Shown here piece by piece: positions 22,257 through 27,875 of a stretch of 27,875 bases of DNA. The position numbers were made by a program, and so were the translations under genes. Under the pieces are notes generated by a model, which ran no database searches, had not been told where the DNA came from, and worked only from the letters and a program-made list of their open reading frames with translations. Every line of letters starts with the position of its first letter. Position 1 is the stretch's first letter. Source of the stretch: PUPG01 sp041686485 (GTDB lineage: Bacteria; Bacteroidota; Bacteroidia; Bacteroidales; UBA7960); contig JAWLDT010000027.1 in NCBI GenBank assembly GCA_041686485.1, positions 1 through 27,875 on the forward strand. Direction: 5' to 3'.

Positions 22257-23858
22257 GTGAGTAAGAAGCCAAAAACCGACAACATCAGAACATTCGGCAT
22301 CATCAGCCATCCGGATGCAGGTAAAACGACATTGACAGAAAAGTTGTTGCTTTATGGCGGCGCTATCCAAACGGCCGGTGCAGTAAAAAACAACAAAATT
22401 GTTAAGACAGCCACTTCCGATTTTATGGAAATTGAGAAACAGCGGGGCATATCTGTTGCCACTTCCGTGATGAGCTTCCGTTACCATGACCATAAAATCA
22501 GCATCCTCGACACGCCCGGACACAAGGATTTTGCTGAAGACACCTACCGTACCCTGACAGCCGTTGACAGTGTCATCCTTGTAATCGACTGTGCCAAAGG
22601 CGTGGAGGAACAGACCCGCAAGTTGATGGAAGTATGCCGGATGCGCCATACACCGGTCATTATTTTTATTAATAAGATGGACAGGGAAGGACAAGACCCA
22701 TTCTTTTTGCTTGAGGAGGTGGAAAAAGAGCTTAACATCCATACCCGGCCGCTTACCTGGCCTATCGGTATGGGAAAGGAATTCCAGGGTGTTTATGACC
22801 TTTCAAAGCAACAATTACGGCTTTTTGAGGCTGGCAAAACCAGTGTGGCCGAGGATATTTTCATCATAAAAAACCTTGACGGAGAAAACCTCTCCGATCA
22901 TATTGGAGAGGAGGCGGCTTCGAAGCTACGCGAAGAAAAGGAACTTCTGGAAACCGTTTACGAACCGTTCGACGAAGCCCTGTACAGGGAAGGCTACCTG
23001 GCGCCGGTATTTTTCGGTAGCGCCCTGAACAATTTCGGCGTGAAAGAGCTTTTGGACACCTTTGTCCGGATATCCCCCTCACCACGCAGCCGGGAAGCAG
23101 TACAACGAAAGGTAGAACCATCCGAAAAGGCTTTCTCTGGTTTTATTTTTAAAATACACGCCAACCTCGACCCCAACCACCGAAACAGGATCGCCTTTTG
23201 CAGGGTGGTTTCCGGGAAGTTCGAACGAAACAAGTTCTACAAGCACACGCGCATCAATAAAAAGATTCGCTTTACCAGCCCCACCAGCTTCATGGCGGGT
23301 GATAAAAGCGTTATCGACGAAGCCTGGCCCGGCGATGTAGTCGGACTTTTTGATAATGGTAACTTTAAAATCGGAGACACCCTTACCGAGGGAGAAGACC
23401 TGACATACAAAGGCATACCCAATTTCTCTCCGGAGATATTCAGGGAGCTGGTCAACAAAACCCCCATGAAGACCAAGCAGCTTGAAAAAGGCATTCGTCA
23501 GCTGACAGATGAAGGGGTGGCGCAACTCTTTGTAAAAACACACGGTAACATTAAAATTATCGGTACGGTAGGCGACCTTCAGTTTGAGGTTATCCGCTTC
23601 AGGCTGCTGCATGAATATGGGGCGTCCTGTGATTTTATACCGCTGAACTATTACAAAGCCTGCTGGATCACATCGGCTGACAATAAGACCCTGGACAAGT
23701 TTATCGCATCGAAAAACCAGCACATCGCTTACGATAAGGAAAACCGTCCGGTCTATCTGGCCGAGAGCAAATGGATGCTGAAAGTCACCCGGGAAGACTT
23801 TCCGGACATCGACTTCCACTTTGCCTCAGAGGTTAACCAGGCGGAGCTCCAGGCCTAA
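22257..23858 (+). CDS. prfC: peptide chain release factor 3
   Basis: A translational GTPase that removes release factors 1 and 2 from the ribosome after peptide release. The 533-residue protein shows the GTPase boxes in order: G1 HPDAGKTT (about 18-25), switch I region EKQRGISVATSVMSF, G3 DTPGHKD (about 85) and G4 NKMDREG (about 141). The EF-Tu-like domain 2 and the RF3-specific C-terminal domain follow. The length is that of the family. Translation starts at a GTG (22257); no in-frame ATG precedes the conserved N-terminus. The gene is monocistronic, with a hairpin-rich upstream region. Confidence 0.95.
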   Translation: MSKKPKTDNIRTFGIISHPDAGKTTLTEKLLLYGGAIQTAGAVKNNKIVKTATSDFMEIEKQRGISVATSVMSFRYHDHKISILDTPGHKDFAEDTYRTLTAVDSVILVIDCAKGVEEQTRKLMEVCRMRHTPVIIFINKMDREGQDPFFLLEEVEKELNIHTRPLTWPIGMGKEFQGVYDLSKQQLRLFEAGKTSVAEDIFIIKNLDGENLSDHIGEEAASKLREEKELLETVYEPFDEALYREGYLAPVFFGSALNNFGVKELLDTFVRISPSPRSREAVQRKVEPSEKAFSGFIFKIHANLDPNHRNRIAFCRVVSGKFERNKFYKHTRINKKIRFTSPTSFMAGDKSVIDEAWPGDVVGLFDNGNFKIGDTLTEGEDLTYKGIPNFSPEIFRELVNKTPMKTKQLEKGIRQLTDEGVAQLFVKTHGNIKIIGTVGDLQFEVIRFRLLHEYGASCDFIPLNYYKACWITSADNKTLDKFIASKNQHIAYDKENRPVYLAESKWMLKVTREDFPDIDFHFASEVNQAELQA

Positions 23859-23888
23859 AGCATTGGGGCTTACAAAAACTATTTTTCT

Positions 23889-23896
23889 TATATTTG
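23889..23896 (+). promoter_or_regulatory. -7 promoter box of the aldo-keto reductase gene
   Basis: TATATTTG matches TAnnTTTG exactly, 20 bp before the ATG at 23917. A TTG at 23863-23865 lies 23 bp upstream, slightly further than the usual -33 spacing. Confidence 0.55.
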
Positions 23897-23916
23897 ATAA
23901 ATAAAAATTCAGCCCT

Positions 23917-24909
23917 ATGCATTATAAAGCAGACCCTGACAGGTACAACGCAATGACCTATCGAAGATGCGGCAGAAGCGGGATACTACTGCCTGCCATT
24001 TCGCTGGGACTATGGCATAACTTCGGAGGTGTAGATACCTTTGAAAACGGTCGCAACATTATCCACCGGGCATTTGATGCCGGTATCACCCATTTCGACC
24101 TTGCCAACAATTACGGACCGCCTCCTGGCAGCGCCGAAGAAAACTTTGGCAGGATTTTTAAACACGACCTTCGTTCGTACCGGGATGAACTCATCATCTC
24201 ATCCAAAGCCGGATATGAGATGTGGCCCGGTCCCTATGGCGACGGTGGGTCCAGAAAATACCTGATAAGCAGTCTGGATCAAAGCCTGAGACGAATGGAG
24301 CTGGATTATGTGGATATTTTTTATTCGCACCGCCCCGATCCTGATACCCCTATGGAAGAAACCATGATGGCGCTGGATCAGATTGTGCGCCAGGGGAAAG
24401 CCCTGTATGTGGGGATATCCAGCTATACTGCTGATCAGACCTCCCAGGCAGCGGATATATTAAACCAGCTGGGCACGCCCTGCCTGATCCATCAGCCACG
24501 TTATTCCATGTTGGATCGCTGGGTCGAAGACGGCCTCCTGGACACCCTGCAAACCCTTGGTATGGGATGTATCGCCTTCTCACCCTTAAAGCAGGGCATT
24601 CTGACCGATAAATACCTGCATGGCATACCGGAAGATTCCAGGGCCGGAAAGCCAACAGGCATGCTGTCATCAGACCAAATCACCGCCGAAACCATCGATA
24701 AGGTGAACAGTCTGAACCAAGTAGCCGCCCACCGCAATCAAAGCCTGGCCCAAATGGCCATCGCCTGGCTGTTAAAAGACGACCGTGTCACCTCGGTGCT
24801 GGTGGGTGCCAGCAGTGTTGATCAACTCAACAACAACCTGGATAGCCTGCATAACCTGCATTTTTCGGAAGAAGAACTACAACAGATCAGGGAGATCATC
24901 AAGGACTAA
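23917..24909 (+). CDS. aldo-keto reductase, YghZ/L-glyceraldehyde 3-phosphate reductase type
   Basis: An NADPH-dependent carbonyl reductase of the aldo-keto reductase superfamily, cytoplasmic, 330 residues. The catalytic tetrad is complete: Asp61 and Tyr66 in FDLANNYG, Lys97 in ISSKAG and His138 in YSHRPD. The N-terminal start MHYKADPDRYNAMTYRRCG and the motif NNYGPPPGSAEE match the YghZ (AKR14) subgroup, whose members reduce L-glyceraldehyde 3-phosphate and methylglyoxal. That suggests detoxification, but the substrate is inferred from similarity. The gene has its own promoter, 58 bp after prfC, and no linked metabolic gene. Confidence 0.93.
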   Translation: MHYKADPDRYNAMTYRRCGRSGILLPAISLGLWHNFGGVDTFENGRNIIHRAFDAGITHFDLANNYGPPPGSAEENFGRIFKHDLRSYRDELIISSKAGYEMWPGPYGDGGSRKYLISSLDQSLRRMELDYVDIFYSHRPDPDTPMEETMMALDQIVRQGKALYVGISSYTADQTSQAADILNQLGTPCLIHQPRYSMLDRWVEDGLLDTLQTLGMGCIAFSPLKQGILTDKYLHGIPEDSRAGKPTGMLSSDQITAETIDKVNSLNQVAAHRNQSLAQMAIAWLLKDDRVTSVLVGASSVDQLNNNLDSLHNLHFSEEELQQIREIIKD

Positions 24910-25253
24910 CTTCACGATCTGAAAACCACGGGCTATACCATCATAGCTCCTGGCTTTTGGTAAGAAGACGATAAGCTGGAAGCAATCAGAAAACAGTGAA
25001 CCGTGAAAGGTGTTCTTTGTTCTAATGACGCACTTTAGCGCAAATGACAGCGTAACGTAATGACGGCGCGCAGCGTCAAATGACAATAAGTAACAGTGGC
25101 ACAGCGCTATATGACGGGAAGTCCTATATGAGATAAGGAATCACAATGATCAAAAACCAGAAGACAATAAACCCCAATGTCCTGCCCTGACATATTTTTT
25201 TTCAGAAAAATACGTTGTATAATGCAAATGGCCTCAAATTTATTGATAATCTT
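24910..25253. other. non-coding spacer upstream of the PorP/SprF gene
   Basis: Apart from the degenerate repeat at 25021-25130, this AT-rich spacer shows no gene, no RNA gene and no convincing terminator. An imperfect promoter-like word, TACGTTGT (25211-25218), precedes the PorP/SprF start but departs from the consensus. Confidence 0.6.
25021..25130. repeat. degenerate AATGAC repeat region
   Basis: Within the 340-bp spacer after the aldo-keto reductase gene, the word AATGAC or ATATGA recurs about every 15-20 bp: TAATGACG (25023-25030), AATGACAGCG (25043-25052), TAATGACG (25058-25065), AAATGACA (25078-25085) and later ATATGACG. GC-rich AGCG words sit between them. The same 8- and 10-mers form the repeat at 1-65, so this looks like a dispersed, decayed repeat family. 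Confidence 0.6.
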
Positions 25254-26225
25254 ATGAAGATCGTACCGGTCATTGCGCTGATTACAGGACTCTGGTTATT
25301 CAATCTGCCGGCTGAGCGTCATGTATACGGTCAGGATCCGGTTTTTTCGCAGTTTTTCGCCGCCCCGGTTTACCTGAACCCGGCTTTCGCCGGATCCACC
25401 AAATGTTCGCGAATCGCTTTGAACTATCGTCAGCTCCGGTCCATCGAGAATTTTCATACCATCAATCTGACCTACGACAATTATGTAGATGCCCTCCAGG
25501 GAGGTATCGGTTTCATGGTCACCAGCGACGTACCCAATATGTACCTGACCAGGAACAGCCTCAGCGGCTTTTATGCCTATCACCTTAGGGTAACGCGCGA
25601 TGTGGATATCCATTTCGGGGTTCAGGCCGGCTATGTGCGCAACGACTCCCGCTGGGATAATTTTGAATTTCACGAAAACGAGCCAGAGCCAGACAATACC
25701 TGGACACATGGATTTGATGTGGCTTCCGGCATTATGTTCTTTTCAGATCTTATCTATGGCGGACTGGCGGTTCATCATATGACAGAGCCGTCAATGAGTC
25801 TGTACGACGATGGACAATCCAAATTAAACAGGAAATACACCGGACACCTGGGTGTCTATCTGGAACCCGGAAGTTCAGGCGGCCTGCAAAGCCGTCAGCG
25901 TGATTTCTTCCTGTCGCCCAATATCACGTATCAGCACCAGGGACACCACGCCTATCTCGGTTATGGTGTTTATACGGGTATCCAGCCACTGATGGGTGGT
26001 GTCTGGTTCAGACAATGGATTGATTATCCGGTTGAAAGGAACAATACGTTGGTTTTTTTTGCTGGTATAAACATGGATGACTACCGTATTGGTTATAGCT
26101 ATGACTATTCTTTATCAGGATTTTCAGATGTTATGCACGCCGCCCATGAAATCAGCATTGTTTTCAGATTTAACTGTGCGGGTAGAAATATTGGAAACAG
26201 TGCAATAAATTATCCAAGATTTTAG
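25254..26225 (+). CDS. PorP/SprF family outer-membrane protein of type IX secretion
   Basis: This family comprises outer-membrane beta-barrel proteins associated with the Bacteroidota type IX secretion system and gliding machinery. From the ATG at 25254 the protein has 323 residues. A signal peptide (about 1-27, cleaved near VYG-QDP) comes first. The family signature follows at once: QDPVFSQFFAAPVYLNPAFAGS, then alternating barrel strands with Gly and aromatic residues (GIGFMVTSD, LSGFYAYHLRV, FGVQAGY) and a C-terminal strand ISIVFRF. A TTG at 25215 opens a longer frame without a signal peptide at its end and is unlikely. It precedes the GldJ-type gene by 42 bp on the same strand. PorP paralogues are numerous in these genomes, so it may serve one cargo protein, not the core machine. 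Confidence 0.88.
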   Translation: MKIVPVIALITGLWLFNLPAERHVYGQDPVFSQFFAAPVYLNPAFAGSTKCSRIALNYRQLRSIENFHTINLTYDNYVDALQGGIGFMVTSDVPNMYLTRNSLSGFYAYHLRVTRDVDIHFGVQAGYVRNDSRWDNFEFHENEPEPDNTWTHGFDVASGIMFFSDLIYGGLAVHHMTEPSMSLYDDGQSKLNRKYTGHLGVYLEPGSSGGLQSRQRDFFLSPNITYQHQGHHAYLGYGVYTGIQPLMGGVWFRQWIDYPVERNNTLVFFAGINMDDYRIGYSYDYSLSGFSDVMHAAHEISIVFRFNCAGRNIGNSAINYPRF

Positions 26226-26226
26226 T

Positions 26227-26234
26227 TATTTTTG
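26227..26234 (+). promoter_or_regulatory. -7 promoter box of the GldJ-type gene
   Basis: TATTTTTG matches TAnnTTTG and lies 33 bp before the ATG at 26268. It overlaps the TTG (26232) that opens the longest frame, which rules that start out. It gives the lipoprotein gene its own promoter in addition to possible read-through from the PorP/SprF gene. Confidence 0.45.
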
Positions 26235-26267
26235 TGCGCGAACCAGTTTAGATCAAAACATATAATT

Positions 26268-27668
26268 ATGACAAAGATGCATTGGAACAGGATACAGATT
26301 GTACTTATCCTGGCCATTCCGGCCATAATACTGACAGGTTGTCCCCAGGAGGTATCGAGAGTCACTGACCTGGAATACACCGAGTTTCAGGAGCAGGAAA
26401 CCCCACCGGGGCTTATGCCCGTCGAGGGAGGTACTTTTGTAATGGGACGTACCAAGGAAGATGTAATGGGAGACTGGAATAATATTCCCCGCCGCGTTAC
26501 GGTACGCACTTTTTATATGGGTGAAACAGAAGTTAGTAACTTCGAATACCTTGAGTATCTGCACTGGACAAAACGCTTTTTTGGAGAAACAAACCCCGAA
26601 ATTTATCGGAATGCCTTGCCAGATACACTTGTATGGCGTGACCCCCTTGCTTATAATGAACCATATGTGGAAAACTATCTAAGACATCCCGCCTACCACG
26701 ATTACCCGGTCGTAGGAGTTAGCTGGGCACAGGCCACTGAGTATGCCAAATGGCTCACTGACAGGGAGAATGAAAGAATCCTTGTAGAAGAAGAGATCCT
26801 TGAATGGAACGTAGATGGTCAGGAAGACGGCATGCATTTTACCACACAAGCCTATTTACACGGAGAATTGGATCTTGACAACCTGCGTGACCTTAACCCG
26901 GTAGGTGATGTTGAACGCCGGGTCAGATGGGAAGACGGCATACTGCTCCCGCAATACCGGCTGCCCACCGAGGCCGAATGGGAATATGCTGCCCTCGGAC
27001 TGATTGGTAGCACTTACGACGAAAAAATCGCTGACAGAAGACAATATCCCTGGGAAGGACATCATGTCAGAAGTGCTGATCGCAGGACAAGGGGTGATTT
27101 TAAAGCAAACTTTCAAAGAGGTCCGGGTGACTTCACAGGGGTAGCAGGTTATCATAATCCCGGCGGCGACCCTACCATGCCCGTAAAATCATTTGAACCA
27201 AACGATTTTGGACTGTATAACATGGCGGGTAATGTCAATGAATGGGTGCAAGATGTATACAGACCTTTATCACACGAAACCGTAGCCGAGTTCAGACCTT
27301 TCCGGGGAAATGTTTTCCAAAGGAAACAACTTGATGAAGAGGGTAATGTGATGTTTGATGAAAGAGGCGAAATACTGTATGAAGAAATAGAACCGGAAGA
27401 CAACCAAACACCTAGAGATTACCGTGAAGCCAATTACAGCGACTATCGTGACGGTGACGAATCAACAGCCATTTCTGAAGATCATGACGTGTACCCGGAG
27501 GGATCTACACTGATTACGAACTCTGTCAGGGTATTTAAGGGTGGTAGCTGGAAGGACCGTATTTATTGGTTATCTCCCGGAAACAGAAGGTTCCTTGACC
27601 AAAACGAGGCAACCAACGACATAGGCTTTCGGGTAGCTATGGAAAAAATGGGCCCAAGCTCTGATTAA
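26268..27668 (+). CDS. gldJ: GldJ-type lipoprotein with formylglycine-generating-enzyme-like fold
   Basis: A 466-residue envelope lipoprotein. The signal peptide ends in the clear lipobox ILTGC with Cys25. The rest is a sulfatase-modifying-factor (SUMF1/FGE-like) domain: MPVEGGTFVMGRT (about 50-62), VSWAQATEYAKWL (about 160), RLPTEAEWEYAALG (about 238), NMAGNVNEWVQDVY (about 320) and the closing FKGGSWKD...GFRVA. GldJ and GldK share this fold and stabilise or build the type IX secretion and gliding apparatus. The segment NEWVQDVYRPLS followed by PFRGNVFQ, and the murF gene downstream, favour GldJ over GldK; the symbol is therefore likely but not certain. Catalytic activity is not expected for Gld proteins. 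Confidence 0.82.
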   Translation: MTKMHWNRIQIVLILAIPAIILTGCPQEVSRVTDLEYTEFQEQETPPGLMPVEGGTFVMGRTKEDVMGDWNNIPRRVTVRTFYMGETEVSNFEYLEYLHWTKRFFGETNPEIYRNALPDTLVWRDPLAYNEPYVENYLRHPAYHDYPVVGVSWAQATEYAKWLTDRENERILVEEEILEWNVDGQEDGMHFTTQAYLHGELDLDNLRDLNPVGDVERRVRWEDGILLPQYRLPTEAEWEYAALGLIGSTYDEKIADRRQYPWEGHHVRSADRRTRGDFKANFQRGPGDFTGVAGYHNPGGDPTMPVKSFEPNDFGLYNMAGNVNEWVQDVYRPLSHETVAEFRPFRGNVFQRKQLDEEGNVMFDERGEILYEEIEPEDNQTPRDYREANYSDYRDGDESTAISEDHDVYPEGSTLITNSVRVFKGGSWKDRIYWLSPGNRRFLDQNEATNDIGFRVAMEKMGPSSD

Positions 27669-27692
27669 TAACCTTGATTTAGTATAATTATT

Positions 27693-27725
27693 AACCCCGT
27701 TTGACAATGTAAGCGGGGTTTTTTT
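27693..27725 (+). terminator. intrinsic terminator after gldJ
   Basis: AACCCCG (27693-27699) and CGGGGTT (27714-27720) form a perfect 7-bp stem with a 14-nt loop, followed by seven T (27719-27725). It sits 25 bp after the stop codon and just before the murF start, so it separates the two transcription units at least partly. Confidence 0.9.
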
Positions 27726-27744
27726 AGCTCAAAACAACAGGAAA

Positions 27745-27875
27745 GTGATTATTCAGGAGTTACTACAACACATTCGTGCCGGTAATAATCCATGTACAGA
27801 CAGTCGCCAGGCCAAACCGGGTGATATTTTCTTTGCCTTACAAGGTGATCACCTTGACGGGAACCAATTTGCAGC
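27745..27875 (+). CDS. murF: UDP-MurNAc-tripeptide--D-Ala-D-Ala ligase, N-terminal fragment
   Basis: The first 43 residues of MurF, which adds D-Ala-D-Ala to the peptidoglycan precursor. The frame is cut by the window end. The signature is the N-terminal MurF/MurE substrate-binding domain: CTDSRQAKPGDIFFALQGDHLDGNQFA, given here in parts as TDSR, PGDIFFAL and DGNQFA. Translation appears to start at a GTG (27745) with a weak AGGA a few bases upstream. It lies 19 bp behind a strong terminator, so it needs read-through or a promoter inside that short gap. A gldJ-murF neighbourhood is, as I recall, common in Bacteroidota. Confidence 0.85.
   Translation, partial: MIIQELLQHIRAGNNPCTDSRQAKPGDIFFALQGDHLDGNQFA

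Noticed and set aside
23079..23819. A 246-codon open frame on the minus strand inside prfC
   Set aside because: It lies wholly antisense to the conserved C-terminal half of release factor 3 and shows no protein motif; it is a shadow of biased codon use.

Overview
This window is chromosomal DNA from a member of the Bacteroidota, probably an uncultured Bacteroidales-type organism known from a metagenome assembly. The evidence is the gene content: ribonuclease Y beside zapA, a DUF2851 protein, FISUMP and PorP/SprF proteins, and a GldJ-type lipoprotein next to murF. Bacteroidota promoter boxes (TAnnTTTG, sometimes with TTTG about 20 bp upstream) also precede many genes, and Shine-Dalgarno sequences are mostly absent. 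The assembly origin is inferred from a 100-N scaffold gap flanked by two identical 99-bp copies.

Layout. 1-2600 (minus strand) is a cell-division and RNA-decay cluster: a coiled-coil protein, zapA, a 6S-RNA-like long hairpin, then rny and a terminator. 2545-3146 is a 600-bp non-coding spacer with two opposed arrays of an 8-bp repeat and a GC-rich palindromic element. 3147-4445 encodes a DUF2851 protein. 4465-9193 (minus) reads trxB, then two related membrane-bound HisKA_2-type histidine kinases, with no response regulator. 9523-12455 (plus) has a lipoprotein serpin and an orphan radical SAM enzyme. The latter converges, with overlapping stop codons, on an exported GH13 amylase (minus). 14423-16930 is a soluble hybrid PAS-PAS-GAF histidine kinase with a receiver. 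16971-17775 (minus) is a FISUMP-domain gene behind a long structured leader. 17970-19064 (minus) is a nitronate monooxygenase-like flavoprotein. After the artefactual gap come a polytopic membrane protein (plus), threonine dehydratase (minus), release factor 3 (plus) and a YghZ-type aldo-keto reductase (plus). The window ends with a PorP/SprF protein, the GldJ-type lipoprotein, a strong terminator and the start of murF.

Most of this is housekeeping or common Bacteroidota gene content; I see no phage, plasmid, CRISPR or defence island. The parts that merit attention are regulatory: the structured leader upstream of the FISUMP gene, the trxB-linked kinase pair (one with a CxxC motif in its dimerisation hairpin, the other with an altered H-box), the opposed 8-bp repeat arrays, and two genes that look leaderless. 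Several starts were moved downstream of the longest open frame because the longer version would contain the promoter box or lack a signal peptide.
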